A stretch of DNA of 64,000 bases from Alphaproteobacteria bacterium (GTDB lineage: Bacteria > Pseudomonadota > Alphaproteobacteria > UBA6615), in the NCBI GenBank assembly GCA_011087645.1, contig JAALLF010000012.1:1-64000 (forward strand), given 5' to 3'. How positions within the stretch are numbered: the first letter of the stretch is position 1; each line of letters opens with the position of its first letter. Below are positions 35,352-43,453 of this stretch, piece by piece. A model generated the notes under the pieces. The model searched no databases, was not told the DNA's origin, and was given only the letters and a program-made list of their open reading frames with translations. The position numbers and the translations under genes were made by a program.

Positions 35352-36317
35352 CTAATCTTCTCGGCCTCTGGAGTTCGAAGTCTCACCCCGTTGGTCACCC
35401 TCCTCCTCCCACCGTCGTCCGCGCCAGATCCCGCTGATCTCGGCGTAGCGCCATAGCGCCTCCGCCAGTACGCGACGCGCGGTGCCGTGGCGCATGCCGT
35501 GGGTCTGTTCGAGTTGGCGCGGGCCGATATTGTCGAGCACCACCGCCCAGACCAGGCCCAACCGGTTGAGGCGGCCGCGGCGGCAGCTCACCCATTGAGC
35601 GCCCATCTCGCGCGACCAGGGCGCGTAGCATTCCGACCATTTGCGCGCCTCCCATAGGTTCATGCGGTCGGCCGGGTCGAGGAAGGTCCGGGGGCCGCGC
35701 TTGTTGCCGCCGCCACGGGTGCCGTCCAGTGGCCGGCTCGAGGGGAACATGCCGCGCATGAAGGCCAGCACCAGCTGGCTGATCTCCTCGGCCGCGGTCA
35801 CATGTTCGTCGCGCAGATGGCCGCCATCGTGCAGCTTGGTGATGACGTCTTTGCGCAGCTTGGTGCGGGTCTCTTCGGTGCCATGGTCGACCGGGCTGTC
35901 GATTTCGCGCACGCCGAGGCCCAGACGCACCCGGCGCTGATGGTCGGCTTGGGCGCGTTGAGCACGGCCCCAGTCGAGGCGCTCGGGCGCCGCCTCGCGC
36001 TCAGCCCGGTAGTGGGCAATGGCGGCTTGGATTAACGGTGCGTCGAAAAGTTCGATGGCCTTAGCGGCGATCGTCGTGCCGCGAAAGCGCTTGGCTCGTC
36101 CTGGCCAGGCGACGCCATAGGCGGCGGCAAGATGTTCGGTGTTTATACTATCGGGCCCCTCACCCGCACCGATCCGCAAGGCCAGCGCCCGAGCGAACTT
36201 GTCTTCGCCGGCGGTTAACTCGGCATCGGCGCTCGGCGCGCTGTAGCGTTGCGCCCTGTTTTTCGTGACCGGCGGCCCGCCGACGATCTTTCCGCGTGTT
36301 TCTCCCCGCGCCTCCAT
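35352..36317 (-). CDS. Hypothetical protein of the CI/Cro-like module
   Basis: A 321-residue basic, soluble protein with no signal peptide. The start at 36317 has AAAGGGG in front; the open frame continues to 36350. The C-terminal part (VVLDNIGPRQLEQTHGMRHG then TARRVLAEALWRYAEISG) looks like a helix-turn-helix, with a loose similarity to the C-terminal domain of DUF6456-type alphaproteobacterial proteins; this is tentative. It is last in a leftward set of three genes headed by a Cro-like regulator, so it may be an early gene of a phage-like remnant. Function unknown. Confidence 0.55.
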   Translation of the reverse strand: MEARGETRGKIVGGPPVTKNRAQRYSAPSADAELTAGEDKFARALALRIGAGEGPDSINTEHLAAAYGVAWPGRAKRFRGTTIAAKAIELFDAPLIQAAIAHYRAEREAAPERLDWGRAQRAQADHQRRVRLGLGVREIDSPVDHGTEETRTKLRKDVITKLHDGGHLRDEHVTAAEEISQLVLAFMRGMFPSSRPLDGTRGGGNKRGPRTFLDPADRMNLWEARKWSECYAPWSREMGAQWVSCRRGRLNRLGLVWAVVLDNIGPRQLEQTHGMRHGTARRVLAEALWRYAEISGIWRGRRWEEEGDQRGETSNSRGRED

Positions 36318-36385
36318 TGGCGATCCCCTTTCTAACCTTTGATGAAACAATCCAGCGCGCGGCTCCCGGCCCCGCGCCGGTATCG

Positions 36386-36565
36386 TTATTCGTCGTTGCG
36401 GTGAATGCGCCTAGTGACCCCGAGGATTGGCGACGTGCGCCGGGCGCTGGTCTCGCGCAGGTCGCGACGCGCGCGCAGATATCCATTATCGAAGCCCAAC
36501 AAATAGGCGATCACCGCGGTGCAAACCGGCAACCCGACCAGCGCGATATAGGTGATGGCGCTCAC
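36386..36565 (-). CDS. 59-residue single-pass membrane protein in the Cro-like operon
   Basis: A short ORF starting with GTG at 36565 that overlaps the stop of the Cro-like gene by four bases (GTGA) and ends at 36386. It has an N-terminal hydrophobic helix (ITYIALVGLPVCTAVIAYLL) followed by a basic tail rich in Arg (RARRDLRETSARRT). The overlap with the upstream gene and 68-base gap to the next strongly support it as a real gene in the operon. No family is recognised. Confidence 0.55.
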   Translation of the reverse strand: MSAITYIALVGLPVCTAVIAYLLGFDNGYLRARRDLRETSARRTSPILGVTRRIHRNDE

Positions 36566-36795
36566 CTTTTCTCTCGACGGGGCCGAGATTCCAAGGCCGC
36601 CGCCCGGCGCGCATCGGAACGGGCAAAATGGGCCATGAACCGTTCATAGGTTTCAGCGGTGAAACTGCCGCCGCGCTCGATACGATCAAAGAACTTGCCG
36701 TCATTGACGACGATCGACGCCAGCCTGGCCTTGGAGATGCCGGCGAAGCGGCAATGGCGTTCGGCAGCTTTGAGAAGTGTGGCTTTAAGGGTCAT
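36562..36795 (-). CDS. Small Cro-like DNA-binding protein
   Basis: A 77-residue protein with a helix-turn-helix in residues about 15-40 (CRFAGISKARLASIVVNDGK, FFDRIERGGSFTAETYERFM) and a basic C-terminus. It is divergent from the S24 repressor gene, separated by about 120 bases that hold GCGGGA-type palindromes, the usual CI/Cro layout of a temperate-phage switch. ATG at 36795 is preferred to GTG at 36810. Autorepression or repression of the divergent promoter is inferred. Confidence 0.6.
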   Translation of the reverse strand: MTLKATLLKAAERHCRFAGISKARLASIVVNDGKFFDRIERGGSFTAETYERFMAHFARSDARRAAALESRPRREKR

Positions 36796-36841
36796 GAGGG
36801 GTATTTCCACCGCGTTATGAACATCTAATGCGGCCGATAAT

Positions 36842-36915
36842 GCGGGACGTTTTCCGCAAATGTCAACGGGAAAAAAACCGCGTGCATTTGAGACGAAAAT
36901 GCGGGATAATTCCCC
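36842..36915. promoter_or_regulatory. Two palindromic operators between the CI- and Cro-like genes
   Basis: GCGGGACGTTTTCCGC (36842-36857) and GCGGGATAATTCCCC (36901-36915) are related imperfect palindromes. The second overlaps a -10-like GATAAT (36905-36910) lying 7 bases before the ATG at 36917, so repressor binding there would block transcription, and the mRNA would be nearly leaderless. The centres are about 58-59 bases apart. Confidence 0.5.
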
Positions 36916-36916
36916 T

Positions 36917-37735
36917 ATGATAAATCAAGGGCTTATCGACAGGATCAACGAAAGGCTGGCCGCGCTGGGCTTGAAACCGCGCACCGCATCGGTGCGGGCG
37001 GGCCTTGGCGCAGACGCGATTCGCTCGATTCAGCGCGGCAAGTCGCAATATCCGCGCACCGATACCCTGGCCAAACTGGCGCCGGTGTTAGGCACCAGCC
37101 TGGAATATCTGTCGACCGGCTTCGGCCCAGCCGAAGTAGGCGCGGCGCAGACGTTGCCCACAGACGCGGGGATCAGCGACAACCTTGATCCGACGGCCAG
37201 AGAATCAACCGAAGCTGGCCACAGTTCCGGACCGGAAAAGGCTGAAAATTACCCCAAAGGCGATGCAATAGTTGGTGACAACACACCCGGTGAGGCTCTT
37301 AAGGTGTATCCGACGCCAGATTTTGGCGGGCGGGATTTACCAGTAAGAGGGGTGGCAGCAGCGGGCTCAGACGCGCTGTTTATAACCAACGGAGAGCCGC
37401 ACGACTGGCTGTTGCGCCCCGCGGTATTGATCGGTGTGAACGAAGCTTATGCAGTAGTCGCCGCCGGCACGAGCATGGAGCCGCGCTATTTCGACGGCGA
37501 AGTCGTCTTCGTTCACCCCGGCCGACGCGTCGCCCCGGGCCCCCACACCTTTGTCGTTGTACAGTTCTATCCGCAAGAGGAAGGCGAGGCCCCCAAGGCC
37601 GTGATCAAAAAGTACGAACGCCTGACCGGCAGTGAGCTTGTTCTAAGTCAGTACAATCCACCGCAGGAACTGCGCTTTCCCGTCGAGACGGTGAAAAGCA
37701 TCCATCTGATCGTCAACCCCGGCGACGCACGATAA
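36917..37735 (+). CDS. S24 (LexA/CI-like) phage-type repressor
   Basis: A 272-residue protein: N-terminal helix-turn-helix (about 1-70, INERLAALGLKPRTASVRAG, SIQRGKSQYPRTDTLAKLAP), a flexible linker rich in Thr/Ser/Asp, then an S24 autoprotease-like domain (about 150-265) with the catalytic Ser in AAGTSMEPRYFDGE and a Lys in KAVIKKYERLTG. Such repressors self-cleave under RecA stimulation, linking induction to the SOS response. Start choice is uncertain: ATG at 36899 is also in frame; 36917 starts close to the HTH. It belongs with the divergent Cro-like gene. Confidence 0.82.
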   Translation: MINQGLIDRINERLAALGLKPRTASVRAGLGADAIRSIQRGKSQYPRTDTLAKLAPVLGTSLEYLSTGFGPAEVGAAQTLPTDAGISDNLDPTARESTEAGHSSGPEKAENYPKGDAIVGDNTPGEALKVYPTPDFGGRDLPVRGVAAAGSDALFITNGEPHDWLLRPAVLIGVNEAYAVVAAGTSMEPRYFDGEVVFVHPGRRVAPGPHTFVVVQFYPQEEGEAPKAVIKKYERLTGSELVLSQYNPPQELRFPVETVKSIHLIVNPGDAR

Positions 37736-37799
37736 TGGGTTTCTCCGAGACGAAATGACCGATCATGATGACCCCAAAGCTCTATAGCGACTGGCAACC

Positions 37800-38183
37800 A
37801 TGGACTCTCAAGATGCGCCGCTAGCGATCCTATTATTCGGCGGGCACGTTTTAAGCGGTGTATTGGGCTTGGCTTTGCTGTTGCCCTATTTCCGGTTTTT
37901 ACCGCGGCGCTATCTACTCTGCGTGGCGCTGTTGGCGACACCGGCGGGCTTTGGCTATCTGACATTTTTCGATCTGTTGCTTACCGGTCAGTTCCCGCCA
38001 GCGATTTTACCGCCGCTGGTCTCGGCGTTATTTTTCGCCGCCTTCGGATTGTTGACCCTACGGACCCGACCGAAACCATCGCGGCGGGCCTGGTCCGCAG
38101 CGCTCCTGATACTGCCGATGGCTTGGGGACATTTCTTTAGTGTCGCCTTTGTCCATTCGTGCTTTCTCGGCGCTTGCGTCTGA
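37800..38183 (+). CDS. Small four-helix membrane protein
   Basis: A 127-residue hydrophobic protein with about four transmembrane segments (LAILLFGGHVLSGVLGLALL, LLCVALLATPAGFGYLTFFD, PPLVSALFFAAFGLLTL, AALLILPMAWGHFFSVAFV). It starts with ATG at 37800, 65 bases after the S24 repressor gene. No recognised family and no strong ribosome site; function unknown. It could be cargo of the same element or part of the resident chromosome. Confidence 0.55.
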   Translation: MDSQDAPLAILLFGGHVLSGVLGLALLLPYFRFLPRRYLLCVALLATPAGFGYLTFFDLLLTGQFPPAILPPLVSALFFAAFGLLTLRTRPKPSRRAWSAALLILPMAWGHFFSVAFVHSCFLGACV

Positions 38184-38286
38184 GCTCGGTATTTGTCTCA
38201 GCTTGGCAAATCAGGGACCGGGTGACACAATCTGGGCGCGTAACACCTGGATCTGTTTTTCCACAATTGTTATGGGGCATGACCAA

Positions 38287-38595
38287 ATGAGTGATAGCGA
38301 CAACCGGCCCGAAGGCGGCCTAAGCGATGAATCCAAGGCGATATTGGCTGCATCTGGAAACAAATCGACCCTGCTCGCCTACATTTTGTGGTTCTTCCTG
38401 GGCGGCTTCGGCGTGCATCGTTTCTATCTGGGCCGCATGGGGACCGGCGCCGCCATGCTGGCTATTACCATCGTATCCTGGATTTTGACCTTGGTTGTGA
38501 TCGGTGCTTTTGGCTTCATCGTCATTGGCATCTGGTGGATCGTCGATGCGTTCCTGATTCCCGGCATGGTGCGGGACAAGAACGGGGTCGCCTAA
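38287..38595 (+). CDS. TM2-domain protein
   Basis: A 102-residue protein with a soluble charged N-terminus (about 30 residues) and two transmembrane helices in a TM2 domain: LLAYILWFFLGGFGVHRFYL then GRMGTGAAMLAITIVSWILT and WWIVDAFLIPGMVRDKNG. The GxHRFYLG signature is typical. TM2 proteins have no general function assigned. The ATG at 38287 is chosen among several in-frame starts since it begins at the soluble N-terminus. Confidence 0.8.
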   Translation: MSDSDNRPEGGLSDESKAILAASGNKSTLLAYILWFFLGGFGVHRFYLGRMGTGAAMLAITIVSWILTLVVIGAFGFIVIGIWWIVDAFLIPGMVRDKNGVA

Positions 38596-38685
38596 CACAT
38601 CGGCCAAGACAGGGCGAAAAGCCTAGCTCGCCGGTTCAACAAAATTCAATTCCGCGAGGCTATTGTCTGCGGAACCTGATAGTGT

Positions 38686-38738
38686 GCGGTATTTATACCT
38701 CTTTTTTCCTTGACACGGTATATATACCGCATTAAGGT
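38686..38738 (+). promoter_or_regulatory. Promoter with paired palindromic operators
   Basis: GCGGTATTTATACC (38686-38699) and GGTATATATACCGC (38717-38730) are inverted copies with one mismatch. Between them lies TTGACA (38710-38715), a perfect -35 box. A 17-bp spacer that contains the second palindrome leads to a weak -10 (TAAGGT, 38733-38738), so a repressor bound there would cover the promoter. The two genes downstream (38769-39346) are the obvious targets. The arms (GCGGTAT) partly resemble, but do not equal, the GCGGGA operators of the S24 repressor. Confidence 0.6.
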
Positions 38739-38768
38739 GCTCCCTGTTTCCCGCAGGAGAGACCGCCC

Positions 38769-39050
38769 TTGGCGATTGTTGAATCGGACGCCCATTACCG
38801 CGACATTTTACGCCGGATCGCCGCCCTGGAGGCGCTAATCACCGGTATCCGATCGGTCCAGGCCGAGGCTATTTCCGAACGTGCGCTCGGCCGGCTGACC
38901 GAAAACGATGTGCGCGATGTCAGCGACGACGGGGCGCTGGGCGACACCATCGCCAACCTCACCTACACGCTGAGCCATTTGAAAACCGACGCGGCCGACT
39001 GGGAAGCCTTCACCGCCTATGGCGCGCAAGCAACGGAAAGCGCGGCATGA
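38769..39050 (+). CDS. Hypothetical protein, repressor-controlled operon gene 1
   Basis: A 93-residue acidic, mostly helical protein (AHYRDILRRIAALEALITGI, TIANLTYTLSHLKTDAADWE). It starts with TTG at 38769, with AGGAGA 7 bases in front. It is 4 bases overlapped with the next gene and follows the palindrome-flanked promoter. No family is recognised. Its small size and operator-rich promoter fit an accessory or phage-like gene. Confidence 0.6.
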   Translation: MAIVESDAHYRDILRRIAALEALITGIRSVQAEAISERALGRLTENDVRDVSDDGALGDTIANLTYTLSHLKTDAADWEAFTAYGAQATESAA

Positions 39051-39346
39051 GCGAGCTGGCCCACCTCACCGACGCCGCGTTAGACGCCGAGATCGGCAGC
39101 GCACGTTACTTCTCTGCCACCGCTTGGCACAGGGCCAAAGACGCGGCGCGCGAACGTAATCTGGCGCGGCAGCGATTGGCGGGGCCTCTCACCCAAGGTT
39201 GGATCAGCTATTACCAGCTGCGCCGCGCCGGTCTGGCCGACGAGATACGCATGTATCTGTCCGCCCGCGCCCTTTACCGCGCCCGCCTCGCCGCCGCCGA
39301 GGCCGAAGGCATCGGCCGGCGCGAAAAACACGAGCTCGCCGCGTAA
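39047..39346 (+). CDS. Hypothetical protein, operon gene 2
   Basis: A 99-residue Ala/Arg-rich helical protein (YFSATAWHRAKDAARERNLA, GWISYYQLRRAGLADEIRMY). It overlaps the previous gene by ATGA and is therefore coupled. No recognised family; probably a small phage-derived or regulatory protein. The stop TAA overlaps an ATG that opens a further short frame. Confidence 0.6.
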   Translation: MSELAHLTDAALDAEIGSARYFSATAWHRAKDAARERNLARQRLAGPLTQGWISYYQLRRAGLADEIRMYLSARALYRARLAAAEAEGIGRREKHELAA

Positions 39347-39483
39347 TGGTGGTAATTCTCAAACGCCTACTTTGGCGACCGCCGACATCCGCCGAGCCGT
39401 CGACCTACCAGAAAATGCTTGCCGTCCACATTGCCACCACTACGCGTAGCGCGGGGCGCACATTGTGGCCGCGAAACCGCTAA
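39346..39483 (+). CDS. 45-residue candidate ORF coupled to the previous gene
   Basis: TAATG coupling: the previous stop TAA shares its last A with this ATG. The peptide is basic with several Arg and Pro (VVILKRLLWRPPTSAEPSTY), without a clear membrane helix. It could be a genuine third gene of the operon or accidental. Evidence is only the coupling. Confidence 0.3.
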   Translation: MVVILKRLLWRPPTSAEPSTYQKMLAVHIATTTRSAGRTLWPRNR

Positions 39484-39497
39484 AGGGCCATGTCTGA

Positions 39498-39740
39498 CTA
39501 CTTCATCAAGGCCGCCGGCATCTGGCGATCGCCGGCATCCTCGGGGGTCGATTCCTTCGTCGTGCCCACGAGATCCCAGCCTACCTGCCGCGCCAACTCG
39601 GTTTCCGTTACCGCTAACCGTTCGGCGAACCTTTCATTCCACAACGTCCATCGGGGCGCCGCGCCGTCGCTGATTGCCTGCCCGATAACCTCATAGATGC
39701 AGCCATTCGCATACCGGCGATACAGCTTTCCCTTCATCAT
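39498..39740 (-). CDS. Small hypothetical protein
   Basis: An 80-residue basic protein (MKGKLYRRYANGCIYEVIGQ, RWTLWNERFAERLAVTETEL). A GAGGGTGGCGAG site precedes its ATG. The frame is open further upstream to 39818. It is the only reasonable coding candidate on the minus strand of this interval. No family is recognised. Confidence 0.45.
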   Translation of the reverse strand: MMKGKLYRRYANGCIYEVIGQAISDGAAPRWTLWNERFAERLAVTETELARQVGWDLVGTTKESTPEDAGDRQMPAALMK

Positions 39741-39907
39741 CTCGCCACCCTCGCTTCTGCGTTTGGGGGAGACATACTCATAGTAGTGTACGCCCGTCGT
39801 TCGATACACGCGAATCACAACTGGGCATACCCATAAGAGTCAGTGGTTACAAAGGCTTGGTAAGATTCGACTTGCAGCGACTCAGGACCTCATGCTGGTT
39901 TATCGGT

Positions 39908-40162
39908 ATGTTGAAAATTGGTTTTGTAAGTCTCATCGGCATTGCGGTTCTAGGCTGGTTCGTCTTGGGGCCCGGCCAGATGTTGCCGGTCGAGACGCCG
40001 CCGACGATCCGCGCCGATTTCGGGCCCCTCCGCCATCGCCCAGAGGGCGCGTTGGCCCAGCAAGATCAATGGCGCGGGCAACATCAGGCAACTCGGATCT
40101 CCAGCCAGCAGGGGCCTCAAGACGCCTCGACCACCGATGCGCTGCTGCGGCTAAGCCGCTGA
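39908..40162 (+). CDS. Hypothetical protein with N-terminal membrane anchor
   Basis: An 84-residue ORF starting with a hydrophobic helix (MLKIGFVSLIGIAVLGWFVL) and continuing with a polar tail rich in Gln, Arg and Pro. An in-frame earlier start at 39857 exists. It ends 26 bases before the Bcr/CflA-type transporter gene. Function is unknown, and gene status is uncertain. Confidence 0.4.
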   Translation: MLKIGFVSLIGIAVLGWFVLGPGQMLPVETPPTIRADFGPLRHRPEGALAQQDQWRGQHQATRISSQQGPQDASTTDALLRLSR

Positions 40163-40188
40163 ACCGAATAACATCCCGCGGCGCCTAA

Positions 40189-41397
40189 ATGGCCGCTCCC
40201 GCTACGCTCGCCACACGCCCCACCGCGCCCATGTCCTTGCTGGTGTCGATGATGGTCGCAAGCCAGGTGGCGATCACCATCTTCTTACCCTCGCTGCCGT
40301 CCATGGCGGAAGACCTGGGCACCAGTCAGGCCGCTGTGCAAATCATCATACCGGCCTATCTCGGCGCCTTCGCCCTGGCCCAATTGGTGATCGGTCCCCT
40401 ATCGGATGCGGTCGGCCGGCGCGGCCCGTTATTGATCGGGCTGGCCGTGTTCACCGCCGCCAGCGTAGCCTGCGCGCTGGCCCCCAACATCACCTTTCTG
40501 GTCGTCGCGCGGATATTCCAGGCCATCGGCGGCTGCGTCAGTATTGTCATCGCCCGCGCCATCATCCGCGACACCACCGACGGCGCCGCCTCGACCAAGG
40601 CGATGGCCTATCTGGGCATGGCGTTGGGGGTCACCCCGGCGGTGGCGCCGTTGATCGGCGGCCAATTGGAGGTGGCCTTCGGCTGGCAGTCGAGCTTCCT
40701 GGCAACGGCGATCTTCGGCGCCGGGGTTACCTTTGCATCGTTCTTCAAGTTGCAAGAGACCCTACTGCCGGGTGATCGCGTCACCACCCGGACGATCGAT
40801 TTGGCGCGCACCTATGTACGCCTGGTGCGTATGCCTATATTTGTCGGCTACGCGCTGAACCTGGGATTTACCGGCGCTGCCTTTCAAGCCTTCATCGCCG
40901 GCGCGCCGGTCGCCTTTATCGTCATCATGGGCGTGCCGCCGCAAGCGCTGGGCTACTACATCGTGTCGGTGGCGCTGGCCTATGTGGTCGGCAACTACGC
41001 CTCGAGCCAACTATCCTTCAAGGTCGACCGCAACACCATGATCTGGATCGGCTGCAGCCTGACCATCGGCGGCACCGGAATATCGGCTTTGCTCGCGCTA
41101 ACCGGCCTGGCCACGCCGATCAACCTGATGATCCCCCTGACGATCTACAGCATCGGCTCCGGTTTCGTCGCCCCCAACGCGCTGTCCGGCGGCCTGGTTG
41201 CCGTCGAGCCGGCCAACGCCGGCGCCGCCGCGGCATTGAGCGGCTTCGCGCAGATGGGTTGCGGCTTTATCAGCACGCTGATCATAGCCGGGCTGGTGCA
41301 GACCTCGTTCCTGCAGGTCGGTGCGCTGATGACCGCCAGCGTCACCATATCCTGGCTTTTCTTTGTCGTGCTGGTGGTCCGCCGCGGCCGGCCATAA
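40189..41397 (+). CDS. Bcr/CflA-type MFS drug efflux transporter
   Basis: A 402-residue major facilitator with about 12 transmembrane helices. Helix 1-3 region SMAEDLGTSQAAVQIIIPAY, LAQLVIGPLSDAVGRRGPLL contains the MFS-A motif GPLSDAVGRRGP, characteristic of the Bcr/CflA (DHA1) subfamily. It probably exports drugs such as chloramphenicol- or bicyclomycin-like compounds; exact substrate unknown. It is convergent with an EamA transporter gene, separated by 4 bases. Confidence 0.88.
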   Translation: MAAPATLATRPTAPMSLLVSMMVASQVAITIFLPSLPSMAEDLGTSQAAVQIIIPAYLGAFALAQLVIGPLSDAVGRRGPLLIGLAVFTAASVACALAPNITFLVVARIFQAIGGCVSIVIARAIIRDTTDGAASTKAMAYLGMALGVTPAVAPLIGGQLEVAFGWQSSFLATAIFGAGVTFASFFKLQETLLPGDRVTTRTIDLARTYVRLVRMPIFVGYALNLGFTGAAFQAFIAGAPVAFIVIMGVPPQALGYYIVSVALAYVVGNYASSQLSFKVDRNTMIWIGCSLTIGGTGISALLALTGLATPINLMIPLTIYSIGSGFVAPNALSGGLVAVEPANAGAAAALSGFAQMGCGFISTLIIAGLVQTSFLQVGALMTASVTISWLFFVVLVVRRGRP

Positions 41398-41401
41398 ACC
41401 C

Positions 41402-42337
41402 TCAGCCGGCGTCGGAGCGCTTTTCCGGAGTGCGCCCCCGGCTCATCAGCACCACACCGACAACGACCAATAACACCGCGACGAAATGGTACCATTCCAT
41501 GGTTTCGCCCAATACCAGGATCGCCAAGGTCGCGGTGAACAGCGCACGCATATAATGGCCGACGCTAGCCTTCGCCGGCCCCAGCCCCAGCACGGCGAGA
41601 TTATTGAGACCCACCGCCACGACGGCGATTGCCGTGCCGACCCAGGCGATGACCAGCAAGGACTGGGTGGTGAAGGGCACGGTTAGGTACGTGATCGATT
41701 CATAAAGGTAGAGCGGCGCCAGGGTGATCATGCCGAATATCTGAATGACCACCAGAATGAGCATGGGCCCGATGGCCGCCGGCACTTTGCGCAGCATCAC
41801 CGAATAAACCGCAAACGACGTCGTGCCGACCACCAACAGCAAATCACCGCCGCTAAACGACAGCGAACCCAGAGCCGAAGGGTCGCCGCGCATCAACACC
41901 ATCAGCACGCCAATGGCGGCGACGGCAATGCCGACCCCCTGCTTGGCGTTAATGGTGTGGCGCAAAATCAGCCAAGCGAAAATGACGGTCAGCGCCGGCT
42001 GGGCGGTGGCGATGATGCCGCCGTTGAGCGCGGTCGTGAAGTTATAGGCCAGATATACCGTGGCATTGCCCAACGGCATGAACATCAGCGCCATTGCGGT
42101 AAACAGCTTCCAATGGCGCAGAATGAGCCGGCGGTGCAGCAACAAATCGCGCCAGGCGAACGGCAACAAGACCAGGGCGCCCACGGTGATCCGCCAGAAA
42201 GCCAGGCCCATGGGCGGAATTTCGCCGCCGACATAACGGCCCAATATGTGATTGGTGGAGACCACGAAAGCGCCGATCACGAGCAGCGCCCACGGCCACG
42301 CGCCGGACCCAAACCGCTGTTCGGCGGCGCTTACCAC
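41402..42337 (-). CDS. DMT (EamA) family transporter
   Basis: A 311-residue membrane protein with ten predicted transmembrane helices in two EamA repeats (NHILGRYVGGEIPPMGLAFW ... AQPALTVIFAWLIL; then VGTTSFAVYSVMLRKV ... LAILVLGETMEWYHFVAVLL). These proteins usually export amino acids, nucleotides or drugs. The start is GTG (42337) with a GGAGAC-like site. It stands convergent to the MFS exporter; the two may act in efflux. Confidence 0.85.
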   Translation of the reverse strand: MVSAAEQRFGSGAWPWALLVIGAFVVSTNHILGRYVGGEIPPMGLAFWRITVGALVLLPFAWRDLLLHRRLILRHWKLFTAMALMFMPLGNATVYLAYNFTTALNGGIIATAQPALTVIFAWLILRHTINAKQGVGIAVAAIGVLMVLMRGDPSALGSLSFSGGDLLLVVGTTSFAVYSVMLRKVPAAIGPMLILVVIQIFGMITLAPLYLYESITYLTVPFTTQSLLVIAWVGTAIAVVAVGLNNLAVLGLGPAKASVGHYMRALFTATLAILVLGETMEWYHFVAVLLVVVGVVLMSRGRTPEKRSDAG

Positions 42338-42557
42338 CGCTGGTCTCCGATGCTGACCGACAAATACCCGTCCCCCAAGTCACACGCCGCATGGCGCTTT
42401 TAGGCCTATCTAGTGCCGCCATAAGCGCGGTGGCGCAAGGCCCGAATGATGAACGCGCATGCAAGCCCGCGCCAGGTGGCATGTTGAAGCCGCACGGCCA
42501 CGCGCCTAGTCTGGTTTTCAAACCGATAGATAATCAGACCTAAAGGGGGAAACAGAC

Positions 42558-43136
42558 ATGGCAGGCGAAATCAGACGGGTGGTCACCGGCCACGACAAGA
42601 ACGGCAAGGCAACGGTGCTCATCGACGGCCCGGCGCCGTTCGTCCACGTCAATCCGCGCAACGCCGAAGATACCTCGACCGACATTTGGCGCACCGGCGA
42701 TATGCCGTGCTCCATCGTCGCCGAACACGAAGAGTCGACAATGGGCCCGCGCCGCCAGATGCCGACAAAAAACGGCACGGTGATCCGCATCAACCGCTTC
42801 GCGCCAGAGAGCGAGGAAGTGCGCAACATGACCGTCGAACAAGCCCGCGCCGCTTTCACCGCCCTGGGTAACGAGCCGGCCTCGACCTTCGGGCGCGGCG
42901 GCCGCCACCCGCTGATGCACCGCACCGAGACCATCGACTATGCGGTCATCCTATCGGGCGAGATCACCATGTTCCTCGACGACCAGGACGTCGAGCTCAA
43001 GGCCGGCGACACGGTGGTGCAATGCGGCACCAACCACGCCTGGGTCAACCGCTCAGGCGCGGTCTGCGAGGTACTGTTCGTGCTGATCGACGGGACGTTC
43101 GACGAGGGGCTGGCGGCGAGTTTTCCCACCGAATAG
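42558..43136 (+). CDS. Cupin-domain protein, paralogue of the 8.5-kb cupin
   Basis: A 192-residue protein with an N-terminal AGEIRRVVTGHDKNGKATVL and a C-terminal cupin: HPLMHRTETIDYAVILSGEI and DTVVQCGTNHAWVNR, the same two motifs as the cupin gene at 8503-9048. An intact second metal-binding motif is present. The ATG at 42558 is preceded by GGGGGAAA. Function unknown; family members accompany small-molecule degradation genes. The tRNA-Pro lies downstream on the other strand. Confidence 0.85.
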   Translation: MAGEIRRVVTGHDKNGKATVLIDGPAPFVHVNPRNAEDTSTDIWRTGDMPCSIVAEHEESTMGPRRQMPTKNGTVIRINRFAPESEEVRNMTVEQARAAFTALGNEPASTFGRGGRHPLMHRTETIDYAVILSGEITMFLDDQDVELKAGDTVVQCGTNHAWVNRSGAVCEVLFVLIDGTFDEGLAASFPTE

Positions 43137-43192
43137 CTCAATGAATTCGCCGCTTGGGCGCTGCGATAACACAGAAAAAATGGCGGTAGAGT

Positions 43193-43269
43193 TGGTCGGG
43201 GAGAGAGGATTCGAACCTCCGGCCCCTACGTCCCGAACGTAGTGCTCTACCAGGCTGAGCTACTCCCCG
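43193..43269 (-). tRNA. tRNA-Pro (CGG)
   Basis: A 77-base tRNA with acceptor stem CGGGGAG/CTCCCCG, discriminator A and encoded CCA. The anticodon loop TTCGGGA sits in stem CTACG/CGTAG and gives anticodon CGG (reads CCG, proline). The D arm has AGCTCAGCCTGGTAGAGC and the T arm GGTTCGAATCC. It is transcribed leftward, away from the cupin. Confidence 0.95.
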
Positions 43270-43340
43270 ACCGGCGGCGCTTTTAATACACACCGCGCCG
43301 GGCAATGGCAATGACCCGACCAGATAAGCGGTAGCTCATG

Positions 43341-43415
43341 CTTCGACAGGCTCAGCATGAGGACTATTGTTTATGGTGAAATCCTACCCCAGCCCTCATC
43401 CTGGGCTTGTCGAAG
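43341..43415. repeat. REP-like inverted repeat
   Basis: Two 22-base arms, 43341-43362 and 43394-43415, are inverted copies with 19 of 22 bases matching; the conserved core is CTTCGACA...CATGAGG. This matches the look of the repetitive extragenic palindromes that are common in alphaproteobacterial genomes. It lies between tRNA-Pro and the UspA gene. Confidence 0.75.
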
Positions 43416-43453
43416 GAGGAGGGCCCCTGCCCTGCCGCTGTCAGCGTCGCCTA

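Noticed and set aside
35352..40162. A complete prophage
   Set aside because: Only the CI/Cro-like pair and small unknown genes are present; no integrase, terminase, capsid, tail or clear att repeats.
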